Of a stretch of 64,000 bases of DNA, positions 27,926 to 36,815 are shown piece after piece. This DNA comes from JAWKWH01 sp963669285. Its GTDB lineage: Bacteria > Pseudomonadota > Alphaproteobacteria > Rhizobiales > Rhizobiaceae. A program made the position numbers and the translations under genes. A model generated the notes under the pieces. That model had not been told where the DNA came from, ran no database searches, and saw only the letters and a program-made list of their open reading frames with translations. The stretch is from contig CAXXSI010000011.1 of assembly GCA_963669285.2 (NCBI GenBank), positions 186,001 through 250,000 on the forward strand. Reading direction: 5' to 3'. The stretch's first letter is position 1. Every line of letters begins with the position of its first letter.

Positions 27926-28321
27926 TTGGGTTTCGAATTTCCGTGGCCAGTCAGCCCAGGTGGCTGGCTTGCGTTCATTTCTGCGGCAATCACGGTTGTG
28001 TTTGGACTGATCCTACTTTTTGCACCGCGATTGTCGTTCCGCCTCATGCGTCTGCAGACCGTGCCTGAACACCCCGAAGCGTTGTCCGAGAGCCGTGCGA
28101 CCATGGCCGGGTTTTACCTCGGTCTTGGCTTGTGTTGCATTTTGCTGGATCAGCCGTTGTTGTATCTCGCGCTTGGTGCGTCCTGGGGATTTACCGCATT
28201 TGGCCGGATGGTTTCGATGATGTCGGACCGAGGCAACACCCTGTTTAACTGGATTTCGGTCGCCATTGAGCTGATTCTCGCGGTCATGCCGCTGGCGATG
28301 GTTTTCGGCTTTGTGAACTGA
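27926..28321 (+). CDS. Small four-helix membrane protein (DUF4345-like)
   Basis: A 131-residue protein read from a TTG at 27926, with GGGAGA 5-10 nt upstream deciding the start. Four hydrophobic segments are visible: about 12-33 (LAFISAAITVVFGLILLF), 62-80, 82-95 and 108-128 (ISVAIELILAVMPLAMVFGF). The RLMRLQTVPEHPEALSESRA segment between helices 1 and 2 and the later FGRMVSMMSDRG resemble small DUF4345-type proteins. Function is unknown. Confidence 0.72.
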   Translation: MGFEFPWPVSPGGWLAFISAAITVVFGLILLFAPRLSFRLMRLQTVPEHPEALSESRATMAGFYLGLGLCCILLDQPLLYLALGASWGFTAFGRMVSMMSDRGNTLFNWISVAIELILAVMPLAMVFGFVN

Positions 28322-28559
28322 CTGCGGCGCCGGGATTGCCGCGTGGTGTACACGGCATGCGACAATAGTGCTAATAAACCGCATCCGACAGGCGGTTGCG
28401 AGTCTGAAAAGCCTGTGCTAGACGGCAATCGGCTTCCGACCGGGGGATGCGGCCAGGCCCATTATTCGGTCAAATAATGTCAACAAGGTCAATGGTTTAG
28501 CTGAGCACTCGTGCGCGGCAACGAATCTCAAGGCCTGCCAAGCAAAGAAAAGACCGTTC

Positions 28560-29120
28560 GTGGCCCAGTCAACCTCGCTTATCTCCGGTGTTGCCCAGCG
28601 CTATGCGGGCTCGCTGTTCGAGCTGGCGGAACAGGCAAAATCCGTTTCAAAGGTCGAAAAGGAACTCGGTCAATTTGAGGCGCTGATCGACGGTAGTGAT
28701 GATCTTAAACGGCTCATCGCCAGTCCTGTTTTCTCCGCCGATGATCAGCTTCGTGCCATCTCTGCCGTCGCAGACAAGGCCAAGATAACCGGACTGACCG
28801 GAAACTTCCTTCGCGTTGTCGCGCGTAACCGTCGCCTGTTCGCAGTTCCCGGCATGATCAGGGCTTTTCGCCAAATTGCCGCTGTCGCCCGCGGTGAAGT
28901 GGCCGCCGAAGTTACATCGGCGCATACCCTGACAGCGGCACAGCAAAAAGAACTCGCTGCAACGTTGAAAGGCGTTGCCGGCAAGGATGTGACAATCAAC
29001 GTTTCAGTCGATCCGTCGCTGCTGGGCGGCATGATCGTCAAAATGGGCTCGCGCCAGATTGACACGTCACTGAAAACAAAACTCAATTCGCTTAAGCTTG
29101 CACTGAAAGAGGTCGGCTGA
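28560..29120 (+). CDS. atpH: ATP synthase F1 delta subunit
   Basis: The delta subunit links the F1 head to the peripheral stalk. The 186-residue protein starts at a GTG (MAQSTSLISGVAQRYAGSL). The C-terminal family motif is VSVDPSLLGGMIVKMGSRQID. It is the first gene of atpHAGDC; the Fo genes are elsewhere, as usual in this order. The 238-bp region upstream has no gene and must carry the operon promoter, though I cannot point to one. Its stop overlaps the atpA start (TGATG). Confidence 0.96.
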   Translation: MAQSTSLISGVAQRYAGSLFELAEQAKSVSKVEKELGQFEALIDGSDDLKRLIASPVFSADDQLRAISAVADKAKITGLTGNFLRVVARNRRLFAVPGMIRAFRQIAAVARGEVAAEVTSAHTLTAAQQKELAATLKGVAGKDVTINVSVDPSLLGGMIVKMGSRQIDTSLKTKLNSLKLALKEVG

Positions 29121-30649
29121 TGGATATCCGCGCCGCGGAAATTTCCGCAATCCTGAAAGATCAGATCAAGAATTTCGGCAAGGAGGCAGAAGTCTCCGAA
29201 GTCGGACAGGTTCTCTCCGTCGGCGATGGTATCGCCCGTGTCTATGGCCTGGACAATGTCCAGGCCGGTGAAATGGTCGAATTCCCCGGTGGTATTCGCG
29301 GCATGGCGCTGAACCTTGAAACCGACAATGTCGGTATCGTTATTTTCGGCGCCGACCGGGATATCAAGGAAGGTGATACCGTAAAACGGACAGGCGCTAT
29401 TGTGGACGTGCCGGTCGGTCCCGAGTTGCTCGGCCGCGTTGTCGATGCGCTGGGTAATCCGATTGACGGCAAGGGCCCGATCAAGGCCAAGCAGCGCGCT
29501 CGTGTTGATGTGAAAGCTCCGGGCATCATTCCGCGCAAGTCGGTTCACGAGCCGATGTCGACCGGCCTGAAAGCTGTTGATTCTCTGATCCCGATCGGTC
29601 GCGGCCAGCGCGAGCTGATCATTGGTGACCGCCAAACCGGCAAGACCGCCATCATTCTCGATACGTTCCTCAACCAGAAACCGCTCAACGAGGGTGACGA
29701 CGAAAGCGCGAAACTTTACTGCGTCTATGTTGCCGTCGGCCAGAAGCGCTCGACCGTTGCGCAGTTCGTGAAAGTGCTCGAAGAACGCGGCGCCCTGGAT
29801 TATTCGGTGATTATCGCCGCAACCGCATCTGATCCGGCGCCGATGCAGTTCCTTGCACCGTTTGCAGGATGTGCGATCGGAGAATATTTCCGCGACAACG
29901 GCAAACATGCCGTGATCGCCTATGACGACCTGTCCAAACAGGCTGTTTCCTATCGCCAGATGTCCCTGTTGCTGCGCCGTCCGCCCGGCCGCGAGGCTTA
30001 TCCGGGCGACGTTTTCTTCCTGCATTCGCGTCTGCTGGAACGCGCCGCGAAAATGAACGAAGACAATGGCGCTGGTTCACTGACTGCATTGCCGGTCATC
30101 GAAACGCAGGCCAATGACGTGTCGGCCTATATTCCAACCAATGTGATTTCGATTACAGACGGCCAGATCTTCCTTGAAACCGACCTGTTCTATCAGGGCA
30201 TCCGTCCGGCTGTTAATGTTGGCCTGTCGGTTTCCCGTGTCGGTTCATCGGCACAGATCAAGGCGATGAAACAGGTCGCCGGCTCGATCAAGGGTGAGTT
30301 GGCTCAGTACCGCGAAATGGCGGCATTTGCGCAGTTCGGTTCCGACCTCGATGCTGCGACCCAGCGCCTGCTCAACCGCGGTGCGCGCCTAACCGAGCTG
30401 TTGAAACAGCCGCAATTCTCGCCGTTGAAAACCGAGGAGCAGGTGGCGGTCATCTTCGCCGGTGTGAACGGTTACCTCGATAATCTGGAAGTCAATCAGG
30501 TTGGCGCATTCGAGCAGGGATTGCTGACGCACATGCGTAATGAAGGCAATGCTGTGCTGGCCACGATCGCCTCCGAAAAGCAGGTGAGCGACGAAACCAA
30601 GGACGCCTTGACCAAGCAGATCGATGCTTACGCAAAAGGCTTCGGCTGA
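29120..30649 (+). CDS. atpA: ATP synthase F1 alpha subunit
   Basis: The non-catalytic nucleotide-binding subunit of F1. Its 509 residues are the family's usual length. Visible are the P-loop GDRQTGKTAI, the N-terminal barrel (VGDGIARVYGLDNVQAGEM) and the signature PAVNVGLSVSRVGSSAQ. The start overlaps the atpH stop by one base. A long open frame antisense to this gene (about 28745-30025, minus) is a codon-bias shadow. Confidence 0.98.
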   Translation: MDIRAAEISAILKDQIKNFGKEAEVSEVGQVLSVGDGIARVYGLDNVQAGEMVEFPGGIRGMALNLETDNVGIVIFGADRDIKEGDTVKRTGAIVDVPVGPELLGRVVDALGNPIDGKGPIKAKQRARVDVKAPGIIPRKSVHEPMSTGLKAVDSLIPIGRGQRELIIGDRQTGKTAIILDTFLNQKPLNEGDDESAKLYCVYVAVGQKRSTVAQFVKVLEERGALDYSVIIAATASDPAPMQFLAPFAGCAIGEYFRDNGKHAVIAYDDLSKQAVSYRQMSLLLRRPPGREAYPGDVFFLHSRLLERAAKMNEDNGAGSLTALPVIETQANDVSAYIPTNVISITDGQIFLETDLFYQGIRPAVNVGLSVSRVGSSAQIKAMKQVAGSIKGELAQYREMAAFAQFGSDLDAATQRLLNRGARLTELLKQPQFSPLKTEEQVAVIFAGVNGYLDNLEVNQVGAFEQGLLTHMRNEGNAVLATIASEKQVSDETKDALTKQIDAYAKGFG

Positions 30650-30684
30650 TTGGTCGCAACGCGTATCGAATGGAACGTTAAAGC

Positions 30685-31569
30685 ATGGCTTCACTGAAAG
30701 ACCTTCGGGTCAGGATAGCCTCGGTCAAGGCAACGCAGAAGATCACCAAGGCGATGCAGATGGTCGCCGCAGCGAAATTGCGCCGTGCGCAGGAGGCGGC
30801 CGAGGCGGCTCGGCCTTATTCCCAGCGTATGAGTTCGGTTTTGGCCAACATCGCATCGGCGGTTGCCGGCGGTTCGGATGCGCCAAAGCTCATGGCCGGA
30901 ACCGGTGGTAATCAGACCCATTTGCTGGTGGTTTGTACGGCCGAGCGCGGCCTTTGCGGCGGCTTCAATTCGCAGATCGCCAGACTGGCGCGGGACCGGG
31001 TGCGCAAACTGCAGTCGGAAGGCAAGACCGTCAAGATTCTTTGCGTTGGAAAGAAGGGTGCGGATATACTGCGCCGCGAGCACGGCCCGCTGATCATAGA
31101 CAGAGTTGATTTGCGCGAAGTCAAGCGTATCGCCTTTGCCAATGCTGACGAAATCGCCAGGAAAATAATCGGACTGTTCGACGAAGGCGAGTTCGATGTT
31201 TGCACGCTCTACTATTCGGAATTCAAATCGGTTATCGCTCAAATTCCGACCGAACAGCAGATCATCCCGGCGGCCGCCCCGGCCGAAGACGAAGCGATCG
31301 GTTCGCAAGGCGGTGCGGTTTATGACTACGAGCCGGAAGCGTCCGATATTCTCGACGATCTGATCCCGCGCAACATCGCAGTGCAGATTTTCCGGGCTTT
31401 GCTCGAGAATGCGGCATCCGAGCAAGGTGCGCGCATGTCGGCGATGGACAGCGCAACACGCAACGCCGGTGAGATGATCGACAAACTGACGCTCGACTAC
31501 AACCGCCAGCGGCAGGCGCAGATTACCAAAGAACTTATCGAAATCATTTCGGGCGCCGAAGCGCTCTGA
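30685..31569 (+). CDS. atpG: ATP synthase F1 gamma subunit
   Basis: The rotating central shaft of F1. The 294-residue protein has the N-terminal helix MASLKDLRVRIASVKATQKI, the central TAERGLCGGFNSQ motif, and the C-terminal helix ARMSAMDSATRNAGEMIDKL. It lies between atpA (35 nt gap) and atpD (24 nt gap) in the normal order. Confidence 0.97.
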   Translation: MASLKDLRVRIASVKATQKITKAMQMVAAAKLRRAQEAAEAARPYSQRMSSVLANIASAVAGGSDAPKLMAGTGGNQTHLLVVCTAERGLCGGFNSQIARLARDRVRKLQSEGKTVKILCVGKKGADILRREHGPLIIDRVDLREVKRIAFANADEIARKIIGLFDEGEFDVCTLYYSEFKSVIAQIPTEQQIIPAAAPAEDEAIGSQGGAVYDYEPEASDILDDLIPRNIAVQIFRALLENAASEQGARMSAMDSATRNAGEMIDKLTLDYNRQRQAQITKELIEIISGAEAL

Positions 31570-31593
31570 CACTTCTTACGAGAGGGTTTGAAA

Positions 31594-33120
31594 ATGGCTA
31601 AAGCAGCGACCTCAACACGGGCTCCGGCCAAAAAGGCGCCAGCCACACGCAAGAAAGCGGCTCCCGCAAAGGCGACCACTGCCAAGAAAGCGGCTACGGC
31701 AAAAGGCGCGGTTGGCCGTGTAAGCCAGGTTATCGGCGCTGTCGTCGACGTGGCTTTCGATGATCATCTGCCGGCTATTTTGAACGCGCTGGAAACCGAC
31801 AATGGCGGCAACCGGCTGATCCTCGAAGTAGCGCAGCACCTGGGCGAGAATACCGTCCGCTGCATCGCGATGGACTCATCGGAAGGTCTCGTTCGTGGTC
31901 AGGAAGTCAGCGACACCGGCGAGCCGATTTCCGTGCCGGTTGGCGACGAGACACTTGGCCGTATCATGAACGTGGTCGGCGAGCCGGTAGATGAGGCCGG
32001 TCCGGTAGTGACCAAATCCAGGCGCGCCATCCACCAGGATGCGCCCGAGTTTGTCGAGCAGTCCACCGAGGCTGAAATCCTGGTCACCGGCATCAAGGTT
32101 GTCGACCTGCTGGCGCCTTATGCAAAGGGTGGCAAAATCGGCCTGTTCGGCGGCGCCGGAGTCGGCAAGACCGTTCTCATCCAGGAATTGATCAACAACG
32201 TCGCAAAGGCGCACGGTGGATATTCAGTGTTTGCCGGCGTGGGCGAGCGCACTCGCGAAGGCAATGATCTGTATCACGAGATGATCGAATCCGGCGTTAA
32301 CAAGGCCGGCGGCGGCGAGGGTTCCAAATGCGCGCTGGTGTTCGGTCAGATGAACGAGCCGCCCGGTGCGCGTGCTCGTGTCGGCCTGACCGGTCTGACG
32401 GTGGCAGAGCATTTCCGTGACCAGGGACAGGATGTGCTGTTCTTCGTCGACAATATTTTCCGCTTTACGCAGGCTGGTTCGGAAGTGTCGGCTCTGCTCG
32501 GACGTATTCCTTCCGCCGTGGGTTATCAGCCGACGCTCGCCACCGACATGGGGACGATGCAGGAGCGTATTACCACGACAAACAAAGGATCGGTGACGTC
32601 CGTGCAGGCCATTTATGTTCCCGCCGATGACTTGACCGATCCGGCGCCGGCGACATCGTTCGCCCACCTTGATGCAACGACCGTGCTAAATCGTGCGATC
32701 TCCGAGAAGGGCATCTATCCAGCGGTGGATCCGCTCGATTCGACCTCGCGCATGCTCGATCCGCTGATCGTTGGCGAAGAGCACTACCAGACCGCGCGTC
32801 AGGTGCAGGAAATCCTGCAGCGCTACAAGGCGCTTCAGGACATTATCGCCATTCTCGGCATGGACGAGCTTTCCGAAGAGGACAAGGTCGCCGTTGCCCG
32901 CGCCCGCAAGATCGAGCGCTTCCTGTCACAGCCGTTCTTTGTGGCCGAGGTGTTCACCGGTTCACCGGGCAAGCTGGTCGATCTGGAAGACACAATCAAA
33001 AGCTTCAAGGGTCTTTGTGCCGGTGAGTACGATCACCTTCCCGAAGCTGCCTTCTATATGGTCGGAACGATCGAGGAAGCTGTCGAGAAGGCGCAGAAGC
33101 TGGCTGCAGAAGCAGCGTAA
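31594..33120 (+). CDS. atpD: ATP synthase F1 beta subunit with Lys/Ala-rich N-terminal extension
   Basis: The catalytic subunit of F1. P-loop GGAGVGKTVLI and PSAVGYQPTLATDMG are visible. Initiation is at the ATG at 31594 (MAKAATSTRAPAKK), after AGAGGG; a TTG two codons upstream is less likely. The protein is 508 residues, about 30 longer than E. coli AtpD. The extra length is a histone-H1-like N-terminus made almost entirely of Lys, Ala, Thr and Pro (about residues 2-36) before the canonical GRVSQVIGAVVDVAF. Such extensions occur in several Hyphomicrobiales AtpD proteins; the role is unclear. Confidence 0.97.
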   Translation: MAKAATSTRAPAKKAPATRKKAAPAKATTAKKAATAKGAVGRVSQVIGAVVDVAFDDHLPAILNALETDNGGNRLILEVAQHLGENTVRCIAMDSSEGLVRGQEVSDTGEPISVPVGDETLGRIMNVVGEPVDEAGPVVTKSRRAIHQDAPEFVEQSTEAEILVTGIKVVDLLAPYAKGGKIGLFGGAGVGKTVLIQELINNVAKAHGGYSVFAGVGERTREGNDLYHEMIESGVNKAGGGEGSKCALVFGQMNEPPGARARVGLTGLTVAEHFRDQGQDVLFFVDNIFRFTQAGSEVSALLGRIPSAVGYQPTLATDMGTMQERITTTNKGSVTSVQAIYVPADDLTDPAPATSFAHLDATTVLNRAISEKGIYPAVDPLDSTSRMLDPLIVGEEHYQTARQVQEILQRYKALQDIIAILGMDELSEEDKVAVARARKIERFLSQPFFVAEVFTGSPGKLVDLEDTIKSFKGLCAGEYDHLPEAAFYMVGTIEEAVEKAQKLAAEAA

Positions 33121-33182
33121 GGCAGATGAAAGTGTTTGGCGTGGTCATGTAAACCATGGCCGCGCAAACAGGATGAACCAAT

Positions 33183-33584
33183 ATGGCCGATAGTTTCAAA
33201 TTTGAACTGGTTTCGCCCGAAAGGCTGCTTGTCTCCGAAGACGTGACCGAGGTTGTCGTGCCTGGCACCGAAGGTGAGATGACGGTAATGGCGAGCCACG
33301 CTCCTGTGATGACCAGCGTCAAGCCGGGTGTCGTTTCGGTGAAGACAACCGCCGGATCGGAAGACCGGTATGTCGTCTTCGGCGGATTTGCCGACATCCT
33401 GCCGGAAACGCTGACATTACTCGCAGAATCGGCTGTTTCTGTTGCCGACATCGATCGCGATGATCTTGCCCAGCGTATCCAGAACGCCAAGGAAGACGTA
33501 GCCGATGCCAAGGACGAGGCGACGAAGGCCAGGGCCAACGAACAACTGGCACACCTGACAACGCTGGAAAGCGCGCTGGTTTAG
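33183..33584 (+). CDS. atpC: ATP synthase F1 epsilon subunit
   Basis: Epsilon binds gamma and inhibits ATP hydrolysis. The 133-residue protein has the beta-sandwich N-terminal domain (FELVSPERLLVSEDVTEVVV, PGTEGEMTVMASHAPV, YVVFGGFADI) and a helical C-terminal hairpin. It is the last gene of the operon; a strong intrinsic terminator follows 28 nt after the stop. Confidence 0.96.
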   Translation: MADSFKFELVSPERLLVSEDVTEVVVPGTEGEMTVMASHAPVMTSVKPGVVSVKTTAGSEDRYVVFGGFADILPETLTLLAESAVSVADIDRDDLAQRIQNAKEDVADAKDEATKARANEQLAHLTTLESALV

Positions 33585-33612
33585 AGCCCGAGAATGCCGC
33601 CGACCGAACAAG

Positions 33613-33637
33613 ACCGGGCTTCCAAGCCCGGTTTTTT
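33613..33637 (+). terminator. Rho-independent terminator of the atp operon
   Basis: An 8-bp perfect stem ACCGGGCT / AGCCCGGT with a TCCA loop is followed at once by a run of six T. This is the standard form, placed 28 nt after the atpC stop and facing the convergent rppH gene. Confidence 0.92.
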
Positions 33638-33696
33638 GCGGATGAAAAAGCTTGCCTCAGGCTTGGTCGCTGACACTCTGACCGTTCCATCTACTG

Positions 33697-34212
33697 TCAA
33701 ACCAGTTCACGAAACGTCGCCACGACCTCCTCATAGGCTTTGCGCTTGAACGAAACGATGAGCGATGGCAGATCCTTCATCGGTTTCCAGTCCCAGGCGT
33801 CGAATTCCGGCTTGTGGCCACCCGGCGGCGGATCTATTTCGATTTCAGTTTCGTCGCCTTCAAAGCGGAAGGCGAACCAGCGTTGCTTCTGGCCTCTGTA
33901 TTTGCCCTTGAGACCGATACCGATCAGGTGCGGTGGCAGGTCGTAGATAATCCAGTCTGGTGCCTCTGCCAGCAACGAGACTGTCCGAATACCGGTTTCC
34001 TCGTAGAGTTCGCGTTTGGCGGCTTGTAGTGGATCCTCGCCCTTGTCGATACCACCCTGCGGCATTTGCCATAATTGCGGACTGCCGTCGGATTCGGAAT
34101 TGCCTTCAGACAGTCGCCGACCCGTCCAGACCATGCCATCGCTGTTCAGCACCATGATGCCCACGCAGGGCCTGTAGGGAAGCGATTCCGGATCGGCAGG
34201 TTTCTTCGCCAT
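33697..34212 (-). CDS. rppH: RNA pyrophosphohydrolase (Nudix)
   Basis: RppH removes pyrophosphate from the 5' end of mRNA to start decay. I chose the ATG at 34212 (MAKKPADPESLPYRPCVG), giving 171 residues; a 26-codon upstream extension has no family character. The Nudix box GGIDKGEDPLQAAKRELYEE and the substrate segment PQLWQMPQ are clear. It lies 4 nt after the divergent polysaccharide deacetylase gene, in the same operon as ctpA and envC. Confidence 0.95.
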   Translation of the reverse strand: MAKKPADPESLPYRPCVGIMVLNSDGMVWTGRRLSEGNSESDGSPQLWQMPQGGIDKGEDPLQAAKRELYEETGIRTVSLLAEAPDWIIYDLPPHLIGIGLKGKYRGQKQRWFAFRFEGDETEIEIDPPPGGHKPEFDAWDWKPMKDLPSLIVSFKRKAYEEVVATFRELV

Positions 34213-34216
34213 GCGT

Positions 34217-35404
34217 CTATTTGCGCTCGGGATCGTTGGCAAGCGCGGAGACCGGAACGATCTCGATTCCGCGTTTCTTGGCCTCGCCAACCCATGATAT
34301 CACTGCATCGACCGTGACATCAAAGGCGGAACCGGTTCCAAGCGCATAACCCTTGGCGCGGGCGATGCGTTCCAGTTCGTCAAGTTTCTTCAAGATATCG
34401 CCGCGGTTCTTGGCGTTGTCGATCACGCCGTCACCTGAAGCAAGCGGCACGCCCTTGGCGGGCGCCAGATCCTGTGCCAGCGAGCGCGCCGACGTGCCGT
34501 CATCGAGGTAAAGCAGACCACGCTGACCGAGTTCCATCATCAGCGGCTCCATTGCGGTTTTGTCCGCCACGAAACGTGCGCCCATATAGTTCATGACACC
34601 GGTATAATTTGTTGTGCGGCCCAGAACCTTGCGCAGATTTGCTAGGTTCTTTTCGTCACCGGCCGTAATGGTCAGCGTATAGCGGCCCGGATTGACCGCC
34701 GGATAATTGAATGGCTCGAGCGGTACCTGCATCAGGATCTCGTGGCCGGATCGACGCGCTGCTGTCATCCAGCGGCCGATGCTGTTGCCGTGCGGGGCGA
34801 ATGCCAGCGTGATTTCGGCCGGCAGTTTCTCGATCGCGGATTGGGTACCCGTCTGTGACAGGCCAAGACCGCCGATCACAATGGCCACGCGAGCGCCGCG
34901 TGCACCGGACCAGGGCCGGGCGTAAACGTCGAATGGGCGTCTGCCATCGCCAGCGCGTTTGGGCAGCGGGCCAAAGTCCGTTTTCTCGACGAGTGCCTTG
35001 TCGGGCAGGTGGGCCACACGAAGATTCTGTCCGATGGCGGATGGATCACGGATGATAATTACATTGTCGGTGGATTGGCCCTCGGGCTCGGGATCGACCT
35101 TGATGATCGAAGGGCTTGGTTCGTCGGCATGGGTTTCGATCGCCCCGACTTCGATTTCGTCTTCGGGCTCGTCATGCGCATCGACATCGGCTTCCGGAAC
35201 CACAGTCACTTCGGCTGTAGTCGTGGGGGTGGATCGAAATCCGTCGTCACGAAGCGATACATATGTCGCGCCGCCGACAACGACGAGGATCCCCAAAACC
35301 GTCAGCACGTTGCCCAAACCCGGCATTCGCCGCGAACGGCCACCGGGTTTCGACTTCATACTTTGTCCGAGCGGCTGCTCGATCTTCTTGTCCAGCGGTG
35401 ACAA
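34217..35404 (-). CDS. Divergent polysaccharide deacetylase family protein (YibQ-like)
   Basis: A 395-residue membrane-anchored periplasmic protein. One transmembrane segment is near residues 29-47 (VLTVLGILVVVGGATYVSL), followed by an acidic linker rich in D, E and P (about 55-105), then the deacetylase-like barrel. Barrel motifs are RVAIVIGGLGLSQTGTQ, LAFAPHGNSI, EILMQVPLEPFNYP and MNYMGARFVADK. The family lies next to envC and ctpA in most Hyphomicrobiales and is thought to act on the cell envelope; the reaction is not established. The gene order here is envC-ctpA-this-rppH on the minus strand. Confidence 0.9.
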   Translation of the reverse strand: MSPLDKKIEQPLGQSMKSKPGGRSRRMPGLGNVLTVLGILVVVGGATYVSLRDDGFRSTPTTTAEVTVVPEADVDAHDEPEDEIEVGAIETHADEPSPSIIKVDPEPEGQSTDNVIIIRDPSAIGQNLRVAHLPDKALVEKTDFGPLPKRAGDGRRPFDVYARPWSGARGARVAIVIGGLGLSQTGTQSAIEKLPAEITLAFAPHGNSIGRWMTAARRSGHEILMQVPLEPFNYPAVNPGRYTLTITAGDEKNLANLRKVLGRTTNYTGVMNYMGARFVADKTAMEPLMMELGQRGLLYLDDGTSARSLAQDLAPAKGVPLASGDGVIDNAKNRGDILKKLDELERIARAKGYALGTGSAFDVTVDAVISWVGEAKKRGIEIVPVSALANDPERK

Positions 35405-35489
35405 TGCGTTCCCACGTCGTTTTGTTCAGGCGCGCAGTCCTGAGAATCACCTGATTATACGCGGTACGCGATTGCTTCTACAGAGACTT

Positions 35490-36815
35490 CTACTGGTTTA
35501 GAACATTCTTGGTCGGATCGGGCGGAAATGCCGGATCCTGCCGCTCGCCACGCAACAATTCCAGTGCGAAAGCCAGTTGCTTGTCATCTTTTGGATCCGG
35601 CGGAACGTAGGCGGCAGAGCCTGACCCTTCTTCGTCTTCTTCCGCACCCTTGATGTGGCCGCGCAGTTCGGATTCGCCGCGCGTCACGTCGCGACCTTTC
35701 AACTCGTCAGGAAGCGGCTGGGTTACCTTGATATCAGGTGTAATGCCTTTGCCCTGGATCGATTTGCCGGCCGGTGTGTAATAAAGTGCGGTGGTCAAAC
35801 GCAAGGCGCCATTTTCGGCCAACGGAATGATCGTCTGCACCGACCCCTTGCCGAATGAGCGGCTGCCAACAACCGTCGCACGGCGCTGGTCCTGGAGCGC
35901 GCCGGCAACAATTTCCGATGCGCTGGCAGAGCCGCCATTGACCAGCACGATCAAGGGCTTGCCGTTTGCCAGGTCACCGGGTCTGGAATCAAAACGCGTG
36001 ACATCACCAGCTTCGCGGCCGCGGGTGGATACAATCTCACCGTGATCAAGGAATGTGTCGGAGACGCTGATGGCCTGATCGAGCAAACCGCCCGGATTGA
36101 GCCTCAGGTCAAGAACGTAGCCTTTCAACTTGTCGGCGGGGATTTGCTCGTTGATCTTGTTGATCGCCGACTCAAGGTCTGTCTGCGTCTTTTCAGTAAA
36201 CGACGTGATCTTCATGTATCCCACGTCTTCCTCGATGCGCAGCTTGACCGCCTTGACCTTGATGATATCGCGAATGATGGTGATCTCGATCGGCTTATCC
36301 GCACCTTCGCGCAGGATCGTCAGATCAATCGGCGTATTAACCGGTCCACGCATCTTGTCGACGGCTTCATTCAAAGACAATCCGCGCACTTCGGTGCCAT
36401 CGATCTTTGATATCAGGTCGCCTGCCAGAACACCGGCGCGCGCAGCGGGCGTATCGTCGATCGGTGTGATGATCTTGACCAGTTCGTTTTCCATCGTCAC
36501 CTCGATGCCGAGGCCGCCAAACTCACCCTTGGTCTGCACGCGCATATCCTGCGCAGCTTCAGGATTGAGATAGGAGGAGTGTGGGTCCAGCGAGGTGAGC
36601 ATACCGTTTATGGCGCTCTCAATCAGCTCGCTCTCCGACGGCGGGGTTACATACTGAGCACGGACGCGCTCAAAGATGTCGCCGAAAATCGCCAGCTGCC
36701 GATAGGTTTCGGAGCCAGCGGCATTGGCTTCATAACCAGGTGCGGCGTTGATAAGGCTGATAGCCGAAGCGCCAATCAATGCGCCAGCCGCAAGAAGCGA
36801 CACCTTACGAATCAT
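35490..36815 (-). CDS. ctpA: C-terminal processing peptidase (S41)
   Basis: A periplasmic serine protease that trims C-termini and often controls cell-wall hydrolases. The 441-residue protein has an N-terminal signal or anchor (VSLLAAGALIGASAISLINA), a PDZ domain at about 90-170 (GGLGIEVTMENELVKI, LAGDLISKIDGTEV), and the S41 catalytic core with the serine in NGGSASASEIVAGAL and the lysine in SFGKGSVQ. The C-terminus is proline- and acid-rich. It overlaps envC by 11 nt, so the two are coupled. Confidence 0.96.
   Translation of the reverse strand: MIRKVSLLAAGALIGASAISLINAAPGYEANAAGSETYRQLAIFGDIFERVRAQYVTPPSESELIESAINGMLTSLDPHSSYLNPEAAQDMRVQTKGEFGGLGIEVTMENELVKIITPIDDTPAARAGVLAGDLISKIDGTEVRGLSLNEAVDKMRGPVNTPIDLTILREGADKPIEITIIRDIIKVKAVKLRIEEDVGYMKITSFTEKTQTDLESAINKINEQIPADKLKGYVLDLRLNPGGLLDQAISVSDTFLDHGEIVSTRGREAGDVTRFDSRPGDLANGKPLIVLVNGGSASASEIVAGALQDQRRATVVGSRSFGKGSVQTIIPLAENGALRLTTALYYTPAGKSIQGKGITPDIKVTQPLPDELKGRDVTRGESELRGHIKGAEEDEEGSGSAAYVPPDPKDDKQLAFALELLRGERQDPAFPPDPTKNVLNQ

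Noticed and set aside
28745..30025. 426-residue minus-strand frame opposite atpH/atpA
   Set aside because: It lies wholly antisense to conserved F1 genes and shows no family pattern; a codon-bias shadow.
30691..31572. 293-residue minus-strand frame opposite atpG
   Set aside because: Full-length antisense of a conserved gene in GC-rich DNA, with no domain character.
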